A DNA stretch of 64,000 nucleotides from Dechloromonas sp. A34 (GCF_026261605.1 NZ_CP102486.1:2604001-2668000); one strand, 5' to 3'. Positions 28,117 through 37,574 are shown, counted from the stretch's first letter. Notes: generated from the sequence alone by a model not told the origin. Numbers and translations are program-made.

Positions 28117-28461
28117 ATGCGCCACAGCAAACTTGCCGTTGGGTTCTTGAGCCTGAGCCTGTTGGCCGTCTCGGCTTGCACATTGGTTCCGCAAACATCT
28201 GAGGTTCGCGACGCGGTCGCCACTGCAGCAACCGCCTCCGATCACCAGAAGTTAGCTGACTATTTTGCGCAAAAGGCCACCAGTTACGAGGCCGAGGCCG
28301 CTTCCCACGAGCAGTTAGCAAATTCCTATGGGGGGTACCGGGGACCGATCGTGTTTGTCTCCCATTGCCGTTCGCTGCAGCAGGGATTTGCCGCCGCTGC
28401 CAAGGAAGCCAGGGCGCTAGAGCAGGCGCACCGGCAACTCGCTGACAGCATAGGCAAGTAA
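28117..28461 (+). CDS. Small lipoprotein, paralogue of 22105
   Basis: A 114-residue lipoprotein (lipobox LLAVSACTL). It repeats the architecture of the protein at 22105: ATASDHQKLADYFAQKATSYEAEAASHEQL and SHCRSLQQGFAAAAKEARALEQAHRQLAD. TAGGAGGA precedes the ATG. The conserved SHCRSLQ segment and AHRQLA end define the pair. The function is unknown. Confidence 0.75.
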   Translation: MRHSKLAVGFLSLSLLAVSACTLVPQTSEVRDAVATAATASDHQKLADYFAQKATSYEAEAASHEQLANSYGGYRGPIVFVSHCRSLQQGFAAAAKEARALEQAHRQLADSIGK

Positions 28462-28803
28462 CGGGGCGCAATGCTTTCCTTGCTGAGGCCTAAGGCAGGG
28501 ACGTAGGACGGAATTTCCAGGGAGATAGGAGATAAAGTTATCTACGGGTACATGAATTCCCGTTACCAGCAATGCCATTTTCCATCAAAGTGCACATGCT
28601 CTATAGCTGATTACGGTCGATTACATCAAGGCCGTGGGGAGCGTACTTCGTACCCATTGCCGTCATTGTCTTCTTCAATGGTTAAGCGGCAGGTGCCAGA
28701 GCGGAGCAGTCATTCTGGATAACCCAAGTGAGTTCGTCGCCATCACTAAACAGATACGAGGTATTTTTTGCTTGCAAGCGTCGTTCCGAGGCCGTCTTGA
28801 CCG
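28462..28803. other. Intergenic stretch without a recognised gene
   Basis: About 340 bp with no frame showing coding character and no clear terminator or repeat. It separates the small lipoprotein from the minus-strand remnant and may be a former junction of accessory DNA. Confidence 0.4.
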
Positions 28804-29145
28804 TTACATTTTGAGTTCTTGGAAGGCCAGGCTCAAGGCGGTGTCATCGAAATTAGTTGGATCGAATGAGGCACCGTACCACTCACGCATTTGTTGGTGC
28901 TCGGGATGGTTGGTGTTGGCGATGGCAAAGACGAAATCCGCGAAGCCGTATACGCCACAGACATCTTCGGGCGGTGCCGCATTGGCACCGCCGAGACACA
29001 GGGCGTGGTTAGACAGTTCAGGGGCGCCGGGCAACTTCTTCTCGACCTTGATCCGGTGTTCCCAGTGGTCGCCAAAGTCATAGATGTACTTGAAGGACGT
29101 AATGTCACTCTCGCCCCAGTCTGCTGGACTGTTTTCTGGCGGTAA
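28804..29145 (-). pseudogene. Truncated pRiA4b ORF-3-type protein
   Basis: On the minus strand the frame reads DWGESDITSFKYIYDFGDHWEH, RIKVEKKLPGAPELSNHALCLGG, then CGVYGFADFVFAIANTNHPEHQQMREWYG and SFDPTNFDDTALSL before the stop. This is the C-terminal part of the plasmid pRiA4b ORF-3 family, often carried on mobile DNA. The N-terminal part is missing: a stop lies just upstream near 29145. The remnant abuts the regulatory region of the molybdoenzyme operon. Confidence 0.75.
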
Positions 29146-29159
29146 TTACCACACGGTAA
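29146..29159. promoter_or_regulatory. TTAC-N6-GTAA site A1
   Basis: TTACCACACGGTAA, the first of a pair 42 bp apart upstream of the -24/-12 element at 29321. The same motif occurs six times in the window, only in the two molybdoenzyme promoter regions. It is the likely binding site of the sigma-54 activator encoded at 41507-42856. Confidence 0.65.
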
Positions 29160-29187
29160 GCTAAAAAACCAACACCCGCCAGTATGG

Positions 29188-29201
29188 TTACATCCCGGTA
29201 A
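29188..29201. promoter_or_regulatory. TTAC-N6-GTAA site A2
   Basis: TTACATCCCGGTAA, 42 bp after site A1 and 133 bp before the -24/-12 element; the same spacing as at 45207. Confidence 0.65.
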
Positions 29202-29320
29202 TCTCTCTGATGGTTTTGCCTGAAAGGCATCGGTTTCGTAGCGCCGCCGTTCTTGAGTTTTCTTGCCGGAATAAACAATTTCTTTTTTATTTCATGGCAT
29301 TACAGCTTGTGTGTGATGCA

Positions 29321-29335
29321 TGGCCCGCTTTATGC
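29321..29335 (+). promoter_or_regulatory. Sigma-54 promoter of the TtrA-like operon
   Basis: TGGCCCGCTTTATGC has GG and GC separated by 10 bases, as sigma-54 needs. It closely resembles TGGCCTGCTTTCTGC at 45341, which has the same relation to TTAC-N6-GTAA sites. Confidence 0.6.
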
Positions 29336-29552
29336 TTTGTCCTCTGGCAATAATACGGGGGGCGAACATGGCCATGGCCTTGGCTCAATTGACCAGCAGA
29401 CAATCCAGCGCAGGGGCTGTGCTCGGGAGCGGCATGCCTTGGTGCATCCAGATCAATGGCTCCCCGGCCGGACGGCGCTCAGCGCATGGCCGGTGCGAGC
29501 AAGCCCGGGGGCGGCCGGGCGTTACTTGGGCGGACTGGCCGTCGCCCGTCCA

Positions 29553-29566
29553 TTACCCGTTGGTAA
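29553..29566. promoter_or_regulatory. TTAC-N6-GTAA site A3
   Basis: TTACCCGTTGGTAA, 232 bp downstream of the -24/-12 element and 165 bp before the first gene. A corresponding third site exists at 45553. Confidence 0.6.
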
Positions 29567-29730
29567 GCACAACTTGAACCGCCCATTCAGGACGACGTTT
29601 GTCGCCCGCGCCGGCCACCTCGACGAATGGTCGATCCGAGCCTGGCCAGGCCGGCCCGGCAAACCAGATTACAACCCCATCTTGAGTGCAAGTCCGAACG
29701 GTAGCAATAACTTAGCGGGAGGAACATCTG

Positions 29731-32673
29731 ATGAAACTGCTTGATAATCAACTAACCCGGCGCGACTTTCTTAAAGTTTCCGGGAGCGTCGCGGTATTGA
29801 CGCAAATCCAGCCGGTAAGTGCCCAGGAGTGGGTGACCCAGATGGGCAAGGCGGGTTCCCGACCGGACATGGTCGGCGCTGACGCCAAACTGGTGCGCAG
29901 CGTCTGCCTCATGTGCCACAGCGGCTGCGGCATCCAGGGCACGATCGTGGGCGGCGAGCTGGTCAAGCTCGACGGCAACCCCTATCACCCCAACACTTAC
30001 GACTACGTGTCCAAGGGCGACATCGTCGAGGAAAGCGATCTCGATGGCGGCATCGGCGGCAAGGACGTGGGTACCCTCTGTGCCAAGGGGCAGGCCGGCG
30101 TTTATGCGCTGTACAGCCCGGCACGCCTGAAGCACCCGTTGAAGCGCGTCGGTCCGCGCGGCTCCGGCAAGTGGAAGACCATCAGCTGGGAGCAGGCACT
30201 TGCCGAGATCTGCGATGGCGGGGTGCTATTCAAGGATGTGCCGGGCGAGGAAACCCGGATGGTCGAGGGGCTCAAGGCCATCCTCAACAACGACCAGCCG
30301 ATCGGTTCCGAGGACTCCGACTACCTGGACGAAGCGCCACCCGAGGGCTACGGTCCGAAGCGCAACCAGTTCGTCTGGGCCCATGGGCGCAACGAGCAGT
30401 CACCGCTGACGCCGCGCTTCGTCGCCAACGCGGCCGGTGTGCCGCACATGCTGAACCACTGCGACCGTTGCGCTGGCACCTTCTACAACGTCGTCGAGCA
30501 CTGCCTGAACGTGCCGCCCTACGAAATCGGCGCCTATGCCGACTACGAGTACTGCACTTATCTGATGAGCGTCGGTTCGAACGTCACACACGCCGACTAC
30601 CCCGGCCAGACCAAGGCACGCTATCTGCAGAAGTTTGCCAAGCGCATGGGCCCTGACGCCAAGCAGTTCAAGCACGTCGTCGTCGATCCTTGGCTCTCAC
30701 CCGCTGCCGCGAAAGCGCTACAGTCCGGCAAGGGCGAGTGGATTCCCCTGAAGCCGGCCTCGGACGGCTTCTTCCTCCTCGGCATGATCCGCTGGATGCT
30801 CGACAACAAGGCCTACAAGGCGGAATACCTCGCCCTGCCTAACGAACAGGCGGCGAAGAAGACTGGGCGCCGCAACTGGACCGACATGACCTATCTGGTG
30901 CGCACCCAGGAGCCCAAGTTGTACCTGACCGGGCGGGATGCGGGCCTCGGCCAGGCCGACTATGTGGTGCTAGTAGGCGGCAAGCCGACCCTGTTCCACG
31001 AGGTGGATGGGCCGGCTGAACTGGATGCTGAAGTCGAGATCAAGGGCGTCACCTACAAGACGGTGTTCCGCCTGCTGCGCGAGCGTGCTCAGGAGAAGTC
31101 TCTGGAGGAATGCGAGCAGGTCTGCGACATCCCGAAGGGGACGATCGCCCACCTGTCCAAGGAATTCTCCAGCGCCAAGAAGCCGGTGATCGAGATGTTC
31201 CGCGGTCCGATCCAGCAGTCCAACGGCTGGTGGAATGGCCAGGCGCTGTGCACCATCAACATCCTGATGGACAGCATCGACCGCAAGGGCGGCTTCATTC
31301 CCGGCATGGTGTATTTCGGCGGCGAGGTCCATACAGCGAAGGACGTGCGCAAGCCGAAGGGGGTTTCGATCGAGCGCAGCAAGGTCAAGTATCAGGGCAA
31401 GAAGCCCACATCGACGCGGCCGTGGTATCCCCTAGCGCTGCGCACCGTGGCGAGCGAATTCTTCTCGTCGGTCCGCACGGGCTATCCCTACCGCATCAAG
31501 GCCTACCTGAATTACTTCAACGATCCCGCCTACACCCAGCCGCTCAACTGGACGGTGATCGAGGCCATGTTGGATACCAAGGCGATGCCGCTGACCATCA
31601 GCATCGACGCCTACATGGGTGAGACCAGCGCTCTCTGCGACTACGTCCTGCCGGACACGGAATACCTGGAGCGCATCGGCGGCTTCAAGACTTATCCGCC
31701 GGTCAAGACGCGCGTCGCCGGCCTGCGCCAGCCGATGGTGGGCACCCTCGATCCGAAGACCAAGAACTACCGTGGCATCCATCCGGACGTGCAGACAGCG
31801 GACGACACCCTGATTCAGATCGCCCAGCGCTGCGGCCTGCCCGGCTTTGGCAAGGACGCCGGCGGCCCCGGGGTGGACATCTTCAATTCCTGGCAGTTCT
31901 GGAACGAGTACTACAAGCAAAAGGACTTCAAGGGTGAGCCGGGCCTCGATCCGGACAGCCGCCTGGTCAAGCTCGGCGGCAAGTTCCAGAACCCGGGCGA
32001 CCAATACGACAAGGAGCGCAACGAGGAATACATCAACTTCTCGGGCGGGCGCAAGGTGCGTGGCCTGTTCGCCTACGCCAGCCATGTCGCGGCGAACAAG
32101 AACAGCATGACCGGCAAGCACTTCGATGGTCTGCCGCAGTACCGGACCATCATCGACTGCAAGGAGGATCCGCTCGATCCGGCCCTTTGGAAGGAATATC
32201 CGTTCCAGCTCCACACCCACAAGGACGCCTGGCATACGCAGTCGCGCACCATGAACAACTTGTGGCTAGCCTCCATCAAGCCGCAGAACTACGCCGAAAT
32301 GAATCCGGGGGATGCCCAGAAGCTCGGCGTCGTGACTGGCGACTGGATCAAGGTCAAGTCGCCGTCGAGCAAGCATGTCCCGCTGCTGGACGTTTCGCTG
32401 GGCGACGGCTGGTACAAGATGCAGGTGCGCGTGACCAGCCGCATCCGGCCCGGCGTGTTCTCGGTGAGCCATGCCTACGGGCGCTGGGGCGCCGGCGGCA
32501 AGGCTTGGGCTGCCGACGGCAAATCGCAGTACCACGACAAGCGCATCGCTGCCGGCTTCACTGTCAACCCGCTCTACATGGCCGACCCGGTGCTGGGCGA
32601 CCGCATCCTGATCGATCCGGTCTCGGGCGGCACCCAGAGCAACGGCACCCCGCTGCGCATCGAAAAACTGTAA
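29731..32673 (+). CDS. TtrA-like periplasmic molybdopterin oxidoreductase, catalytic subunit
   Basis: A 980-residue DMSO-reductase-family enzyme. It has a TAT signal (LTRRDFLKVSG), an N-terminal [4Fe-4S] site with C59, C62, C66 and C117, and a likely Mo-ligand Cys247 (CDRCAGTFYN). Stretches such as SPARLKHPLKRVG, WTDMTYLVRTQ, TRPWYPLAL and GYPYRIKAYLN place it nearest tetrathionate reductase TtrA and related sulfur/selenium/arsenic reductases. It lies first in an operon with an Fe-S subunit, a chaperone and cytochromes c but no NrfD-type membrane subunit. The substrate is not certain: a sulfur or selenium oxyanion is likely. AGCGGGAGG precedes the ATG. Confidence 0.85.
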   Translation: MKLLDNQLTRRDFLKVSGSVAVLTQIQPVSAQEWVTQMGKAGSRPDMVGADAKLVRSVCLMCHSGCGIQGTIVGGELVKLDGNPYHPNTYDYVSKGDIVEESDLDGGIGGKDVGTLCAKGQAGVYALYSPARLKHPLKRVGPRGSGKWKTISWEQALAEICDGGVLFKDVPGEETRMVEGLKAILNNDQPIGSEDSDYLDEAPPEGYGPKRNQFVWAHGRNEQSPLTPRFVANAAGVPHMLNHCDRCAGTFYNVVEHCLNVPPYEIGAYADYEYCTYLMSVGSNVTHADYPGQTKARYLQKFAKRMGPDAKQFKHVVVDPWLSPAAAKALQSGKGEWIPLKPASDGFFLLGMIRWMLDNKAYKAEYLALPNEQAAKKTGRRNWTDMTYLVRTQEPKLYLTGRDAGLGQADYVVLVGGKPTLFHEVDGPAELDAEVEIKGVTYKTVFRLLRERAQEKSLEECEQVCDIPKGTIAHLSKEFSSAKKPVIEMFRGPIQQSNGWWNGQALCTINILMDSIDRKGGFIPGMVYFGGEVHTAKDVRKPKGVSIERSKVKYQGKKPTSTRPWYPLALRTVASEFFSSVRTGYPYRIKAYLNYFNDPAYTQPLNWTVIEAMLDTKAMPLTISIDAYMGETSALCDYVLPDTEYLERIGGFKTYPPVKTRVAGLRQPMVGTLDPKTKNYRGIHPDVQTADDTLIQIAQRCGLPGFGKDAGGPGVDIFNSWQFWNEYYKQKDFKGEPGLDPDSRLVKLGGKFQNPGDQYDKERNEEYINFSGGRKVRGLFAYASHVAANKNSMTGKHFDGLPQYRTIIDCKEDPLDPALWKEYPFQLHTHKDAWHTQSRTMNNLWLASIKPQNYAEMNPGDAQKLGVVTGDWIKVKSPSSKHVPLLDVSLGDGWYKMQVRVTSRIRPGVFSVSHAYGRWGAGGKAWAADGKSQYHDKRIAAGFTVNPLYMADPVLGDRILIDPVSGGTQSNGTPLRIEKL

Positions 32674-32683
32674 GGAGACCGTC

Positions 32684-33304
32684 ATGACTGAAAGAAGCCC
32701 AATCATTCCCCGCGACGTCATCGACCGCTCCTTCGCCAAGGAGGGGCCGAAGCAATACACGCTGTGGGTCGACCTCGAGCACTGCATCGGCTGCAACGCC
32801 TGCACTATGGCCTGCAAAGCCGAGAACAACACGCCGGTCGGCGTCGATTTCAACCGGGTGATCGAGATCGAGGAAGGCGATTTCCGCGATGCCCAGAAGA
32901 CGCCCAACGTCGGCGTCACCTTCGTCCCCATGCCCTGCATGCACTGCGGGCGTCCGGCCTGCCAGGCGGCCTGCCCGGTGGGGGCCATCACCAAGCGCAA
33001 GGAAGACGGCATCGTCCTGATCAACAAGGACAAATGCATCGGCTGTCGCTACTGCGCCTGGGCCTGTCCCTACGGCGCGCCGCAGTTCAACGCCGAGGCC
33101 CGGGTCATGGAGAAATGCACGCTGTGCGTCCATCGCCTCGAGAAGGGGCAACAGCCGGCGTGTGTGACGACTTGCCCGGCCAAGGTGCGTTTCTTCGGCG
33201 AGCTCAACGAGCTCACGCCGCTGATACGGGAAAAGCGGGCACGCAGCGTCAACATCGCGGTCGTCGGCGCCGACACCAAGCCCAGCGTGCAGTACACCAA
33301 GTAA
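32684..33304 (+). CDS. Four-cluster Fe-S subunit of the molybdoenzyme
   Basis: A 206-residue DmsB/TtrB-type electron-transfer subunit with 16 Cys in four groups: CIGCNACTMAC, CMHCGRPACQAACP, CIGCRYCAWACP, and CTLC with ACVTTCP. It has no signal peptide, so it would cross the membrane bound to the TAT-carrying catalytic subunit. It starts 10 bp after the catalytic gene (AAGGAGA upstream). It passes electrons from periplasmic cytochromes to the Mo centre. Confidence 0.92.
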   Translation: MTERSPIIPRDVIDRSFAKEGPKQYTLWVDLEHCIGCNACTMACKAENNTPVGVDFNRVIEIEEGDFRDAQKTPNVGVTFVPMPCMHCGRPACQAACPVGAITKRKEDGIVLINKDKCIGCRYCAWACPYGAPQFNAEARVMEKCTLCVHRLEKGQQPACVTTCPAKVRFFGELNELTPLIREKRARSVNIAVVGADTKPSVQYTK

Positions 33305-33328
33305 TCGTTCGCGGACTAGGCCGAGAGC

Positions 33329-34509
33329 ATGGACAAGTCAATCAACTTCCAACCGGAGGCGGCGGTGCGTGTGGAGAGCACCCTATGCGCCCGCTTCCGC
33401 TGCACGAAATCGCATTGTGACGCCTGCACCATCGTCTGTCCGGTGCCCGGTGCGGTGCTCCTCTCCGACGAGGGCGCCGCTATCACCGCCGCATGCGTTG
33501 GCTGCGGTGCCTGCGTCTCGGCCTGCCCCAACGGGGCCCTCCGGCCGCAGGAGAACGATGCCCGACTGGTGGAGCGCATACGCGAGCGAATCCAGCCGGG
33601 GCGGTGTTCCGCATTGCCTGCAATCGGGCACAGGGCGAGGCCGAGCTGGTGTTGCCCTGTCTCGCGCGGCTGACCGAGGCACTCGTCCTGGAGCCCATCC
33701 GGGCCGGGGCGCCGCAGGTCGTTCTGATGGAGCCGGGCTGCTCGTCCTGCGGACTGGTCAAGGCGGCACCGCAGTGGGAAAAGGTGATGGCTTTCGCCGA
33801 TGCGCTATGCACGGTGGCGGGCCTGGCGCCCGAACGGGTGGTGCGGCTGCGGGTGGCACGGGGGAAGGCGGCCGAAACGCGTCGGTCGGCACTAGCTCCC
33901 AACCCGCGCCGAGCGATGTTCCGGGCTATCGCCGAACGCTGGAAGGCGAGCGCCGAAGCTGCTATCGCACCGGCTGGCGAGGCCGAATCGGTGCCCGCGG
34001 AAGCCTTCCGCGACATCGTGCAACGGCATGCGGCCAATCCCAAGCGGACGGACCTGCTGCAGGTGCTGGCGACCCTGCCCGGCGCCAAGGTTGCGTCGAA
34101 AGTGGTTCTGGCGGCCGCGGTCCCGCTCGCGCAACTGACGGTGGACAGTCGCTGCGTCGGTTGCAACGTCTGCGAAACGCTTTGCCCCGTGGGCGCCCTC
34201 GAACATCGGATCGAGGGCGGCACCTACCGCCTCGAGCTCGATGCCGCACGCTGCACCGGCTGTCGGGTGTGCGAGGTGGCCTGCTACCACCAGGCGCTGC
34301 ATCTCCGGGAGACGGTGGACCTTTCGGTGCTGTTCGAACCGCGCCGCATCACGCTCGTTTCCGCTACACAGCGCACCTGCCGCGGCTGCCAGGAAAGTTT
34401 CCTGGACGATTCGGCCGAGTTCTGCCCGGCGTGCCGGGTCAGCGGCGAACGCCGCGACGCAATTGCCAGACGCTTCTTCATTGGAGGGAATCAAAATGAT
34501 CGATCCTAA
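33329..34509 (+). CDS. Cytosolic polyferredoxin-like protein, split by a one-base frameshift
   Basis: Two frames join near 33600 into one protein of about 393 residues. Frame one gives CARFRCTKSHCDACTIVCP and CVGCGACVSACPNGAL. After the shift come IACNRAQGEAELVLPCLARL, EPGCSSCGLVKAAP, then CVGCNVCETLCPVGALEHR, CTGCRVCEVACYHQAL and a C-terminal zinc-ribbon-like CRGCQESF ... CPACRVSG. Without a signal peptide it should stay in the cytosol. The gap equals one missing base in a G-rich run. It overlaps the chaperone gene and may help in maturation of the reductase or link it to a cytosolic electron pool. The family is not well characterised. Confidence 0.75.
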
Positions 34510-35188
34510 GGAAATGCACAACGTCGCCGTTGGGCGAACCAAGACTTACGCCCTCCTGGCGGCGCTCTACTCGGCGCCGCCAACAAAGGAGCTGGTGGCG
34601 ATGATCTGTGCCGGCGATATCACCACGGACGGCAGTGAAGCCCTGAATTCGGCCGCCAGCGAACTGACGGCGTGCTTTCAGCGCGCCGCATCGGCTGGGT
34701 CGATGGACAGCGACGTGGTGGCCGAATACACCCGGCTCTTCGTCTTGCCTTCCGGCGTGATCCCCAACGAATCGTTCTATGCGGATGAGAACCGGCGGAT
34801 CGGGGGCCATGTGACCGTCGAAGTGCAGCAGTTTTATGAGGCTGCGGGAGCCCAACTGACCGGCGACTGCCTGGAACTTCCCGATCACATCGGGGTAGAG
34901 CTGGAGTTCATGAAATTTCTCTGCGACATCGAGGCTCAGCTCTGGTTGGCGCCCGACAGCGCAGGGCTGCGGCAGTGCCTGGACTTTCAATGTGATTTCC
35001 TGGCCGACCATCTTTTGCAGTGGCAGCGCGCTCTGTGCGATCGGATTCGGAATGAATCCGATATGGACTTGTACCGGGCACTCGCCCGCCTCACTGCCGA
35101 TTTCCTCGAGGCCGAGTGGGTATTTGTTCCGGAATTGGCTGGTGGAGTCTGCTCCGAAGGGAGAAAATCATGCGAACCCGTATGTTGA
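34496..35188 (+). CDS. TorD/DmsD-type molybdoenzyme chaperone
   Basis: A 230-residue helical cytosolic protein of the TorD family that binds the TAT signal of its partner and guards cofactor insertion. Signature parts are YALLAALYSAPPTKEL, VAEYTRLFVLPSGVIPNESFYADE and ELPDHIGVELEFMKFLCDIE. GGAGGGAA precedes the ATG at 34496, which overlaps the end of the Fe-S gene. It is expected to serve the enzyme at 29731. Confidence 0.9.
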   Translation: MIDPKEMHNVAVGRTKTYALLAALYSAPPTKELVAMICAGDITTDGSEALNSAASELTACFQRAASAGSMDSDVVAEYTRLFVLPSGVIPNESFYADENRRIGGHVTVEVQQFYEAAGAQLTGDCLELPDHIGVELEFMKFLCDIEAQLWLAPDSAGLRQCLDFQCDFLADHLLQWQRALCDRIRNESDMDLYRALARLTADFLEAEWVFVPELAGGVCSEGRKSCEPVC

Positions 35189-35733
35189 GCCTTGTCTTGC
35201 TGGCACTTACCCCGGTGGTCAGCTTGGCGCAGGAGGTCCAATCGCCCATCGACTGGCCGCCCAAGGCTGTGGCCAAACAGCAGAAGGGTAATGTCCCCGA
35301 TTTCAAGAGCAAGAACGAAGTCTGTCTCGATTGCCACGGGGAAATCATGGAAGTGAAGGCAGCGCGCAAAAACATTCCCAACTTGCACCGCCTGCACCTG
35401 GAATCGAAAAAGATCGCCTACGAGGGCAAGAACCGTGACTGCCTGACCTGCCACGAGATGGTCATCCCGTCCGAGACCAAAGCGAAGAAGAAGGAAGGCT
35501 GGTTCGTGAAGGGTGACGTCTACCACCCGAACTGGCTGCAAGCACCCCGGGATGTTTGGAAGAAGCAGATCGTGCGGGGCGGCGAGGGCAGCGAATATGC
35601 CCATATCAATACGCTGCGGCCGCTCGATCCCTATCCGTACAAACCCACCCTGAAGCGCTTGGTCTGTGCGGAATGTCACGGCCCGGACAGCAAGATCAAG
35701 ACCTTCTACGGATCGCCGCAGGCGGGCAATTAA
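35170..35733 (+). CDS. Triheme periplasmic cytochrome c
   Basis: A 187-residue exported cytochrome with three CxxCH sites (CLDCH, CLTCH, CAECH). The signal is LVLLALTPVVSLAQ. A second, non-haem region KGDVYHPNWLQAPRDVWKKQ lies between sites two and three. It overlaps the chaperone gene by 19 bp. It probably relays electrons between the NapC-like protein and the reductase. Confidence 0.88.
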   Translation: MRTRMLSLVLLALTPVVSLAQEVQSPIDWPPKAVAKQQKGNVPDFKSKNEVCLDCHGEIMEVKAARKNIPNLHRLHLESKKIAYEGKNRDCLTCHEMVIPSETKAKKKEGWFVKGDVYHPNWLQAPRDVWKKQIVRGGEGSEYAHINTLRPLDPYPYKPTLKRLVCAECHGPDSKIKTFYGSPQAGN

Positions 35734-35757
35734 CGCCGGAATCACCGGCAACAACTA

Positions 35758-37572
35758 ATGGGAGTATGCATCGTGCGGCAACGGAGTGACATCAAGCGCA
35801 GCTTCTCGGCCTGTGCCATCGTTACGGGATGCGCCCTGCTCGGCAGCGGCGCGCCCTCGCTGGCGGAAGCTGCGCCGGCGCCCAAGAAAAACACTGTGGC
35901 ACAAGGGCGCGTGGGCGAAAGTGAAGTACTGCGCCGCTTGCAAGACCTGGAAGCGCAGGTCAGCCAGTACCGCGAAGAGACACAGCGGCTGCGGGCCGAG
36001 TTGGACAAGCGCCCACCGTCTGCTGCAGCCGCACCCACTGTGGCACCAGCCAAGGCAGCCTCGGCTGGCGGGGGCGAATGGGATGAGCCCGAGGTGGAGA
36101 AAAAGCCTGAAGGGCGCGATGAGGAAGCGCGCCGCCGCCTGCTCGTTCTGGAAACCCAGTCCCGCAAGAATGCTGCCGAGGTGGCCAAGCAGGTGGAAGA
36201 ACAGAAGGACAAGTTCAAGTTCGAGTTCTCCGGCAAGTACAAGGCGCGGTTCAACTCGCGCAACAACTTCAATCTCGACAACCCCAACCAGAAATGGAAG
36301 TACGACAACGCCGCCTTTTTCGACCAGCGCTATTCGCTGCAGATCGACGCCAGCTATGAGGCGCTGCTCGCCCGCGTGGTCCTCGACAAGGGAAACTTCA
36401 CCACGGACTGGAAGGAAGACAGCGAAGGCACGATGGAGCGCTGGGGCGAGTTCCAGACCCTCGGTTCACAACTGGTGCGCGAACTGTTCCTCCAATACAC
36501 CGGGCCCTTCATGGTCAGGGCGGGGCGGCAGAGCTGGGACATTGGCCAACGGATCGTTCTGGAGGGGCCGATGGATGGCCTGCGCCTGCGCTATCCGCTC
36601 GGCCAACTGCCCTGGGGCCAGACCTCACTGTCACTCGGCTACATGGCGGTGGCCGGCGGCTGGGGCAGCTACACTAATTTCAACGCCACGGGCGGCCGCC
36701 TGGGTGGCAATCGCCAAGAGGTGTTCGGTGCCTCCAACAAGCTGGACGCCTACTACGCAGACCTTGACATTCGTGCCTCGCGCTCCTTGCGCCTCCAACC
36801 CTATGTTTTGAAGGTGGCCGATCGCGGCGGCTCAGGCGATGCCGACCTGAATCTGGACCGTGATTTCAACGCGACCACGACGCCGCGTGACGGCCACTTC
36901 CAGCCATTGTGGACGGGCATCAGCGCGTCACTGGATCTCGACAAGTGGAAGTTCGACGGCGAAGCCGTGCTGCTCTCCGGTGACTACGCGGCAGGCCGCG
37001 AGCTGCGCGCCAATGCGCTCGTACTCAAAGGCATGCGTGATTTCGGCAAGGTCGGCGCCCTCGGGAATCTCTCCGCCGGATTGCAGTTCGGCCGCGGCTC
37101 CGGCCTCGGCACCAGCGATCCGGACAGCGGCACCATGCGCAACTTCAGCGCCCTCTTCATGTGCCGGGAACGCAACAAGTTCGGGAATATCTTCAGCGAG
37201 GACATTCGCGCCGGCTACTACTTCTTTGACAGCAACCTCGCCAATATCACTTACCTGCGCCTCGATACGACCTTGCAGCCGTACCCAGGCCTGAAGATCA
37301 CCCCCTCGGTAACCAAGCTATGGACGACAAAGGAGGTATTCGTTGGTCGCGGTCCGGTCCTCGACTGGAGCCAGGGTGCCGCCACCTCCACGGCCACGAC
37401 CCGGGATGTCGGCTGGGAGGCCGATCTGGCGGTCAGCTATCCGATCTACAAGCACCTCGATGGATTCTTCTCACTCGGCTACTTCCAGCCCGGGGCAGTC
37501 TATGCCCTGCCTGACGGCAGCAAGCCCGGGCCGGCCTGGGAACTCGTACTCGGGGCAGAGGTGAAATTCTAG
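35758..37572 (+). CDS. Outer-membrane beta-barrel (porin-like) with coiled-coil N-terminus
   Basis: A 604-residue exported protein. After a signal segment it has a coiled coil (LRRLQDLEAQVSQYREETQRLRAELD), a linker, a second helix and from residue about 155 a beta-barrel (FKFEFSGKYKARFNSRNNF onward) ending GAEVKF with a terminal Phe, as in outer-membrane proteins. It is reminiscent of alginate-export/porin barrels. Lying among multihaem cytochromes, it may let an oxyanion in, or be part of an electron conduit; a porin role is the simpler reading. Confidence 0.8.
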   Translation: MGVCIVRQRSDIKRSFSACAIVTGCALLGSGAPSLAEAAPAPKKNTVAQGRVGESEVLRRLQDLEAQVSQYREETQRLRAELDKRPPSAAAAPTVAPAKAASAGGGEWDEPEVEKKPEGRDEEARRRLLVLETQSRKNAAEVAKQVEEQKDKFKFEFSGKYKARFNSRNNFNLDNPNQKWKYDNAAFFDQRYSLQIDASYEALLARVVLDKGNFTTDWKEDSEGTMERWGEFQTLGSQLVRELFLQYTGPFMVRAGRQSWDIGQRIVLEGPMDGLRLRYPLGQLPWGQTSLSLGYMAVAGGWGSYTNFNATGGRLGGNRQEVFGASNKLDAYYADLDIRASRSLRLQPYVLKVADRGGSGDADLNLDRDFNATTTPRDGHFQPLWTGISASLDLDKWKFDGEAVLLSGDYAAGRELRANALVLKGMRDFGKVGALGNLSAGLQFGRGSGLGTSDPDSGTMRNFSALFMCRERNKFGNIFSEDIRAGYYFFDSNLANITYLRLDTTLQPYPGLKITPSVTKLWTTKEVFVGRGPVLDWSQGAATSTATTRDVGWEADLAVSYPIYKHLDGFFSLGYFQPGAVYALPDGSKPGPAWELVLGAEVKF

Positions 37573-37574
37573 CC

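Larger units (their letters stand above)
29147..29730. other. Promoter and leader region of the TtrA-like operon
   Basis: About 580 bp without a convincing gene. It holds three TTAC-N6-GTAA sites (29146, 29188, 29553) and a -24/-12 element at 29321. If transcription starts near 29346 the leader is close to 385 nt and GC-rich. No FNR box was found here, unlike the SerA/ClrA-type operon. Confidence 0.6.

Noticed and set aside
29253..29744. A 163-codon frame in the leader of the TtrA-like operon
   Set aside because: The composition looks non-coding, it covers the regulatory elements and it overlaps the real start of the molybdoenzyme gene.
29731..32673. Arsenate or arsenite enzyme (ArrA/ArxA)
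   Set aside because: The internal segments resemble TtrA more, and the NrfD-type partner of Arx is absent. The substrate remains open.
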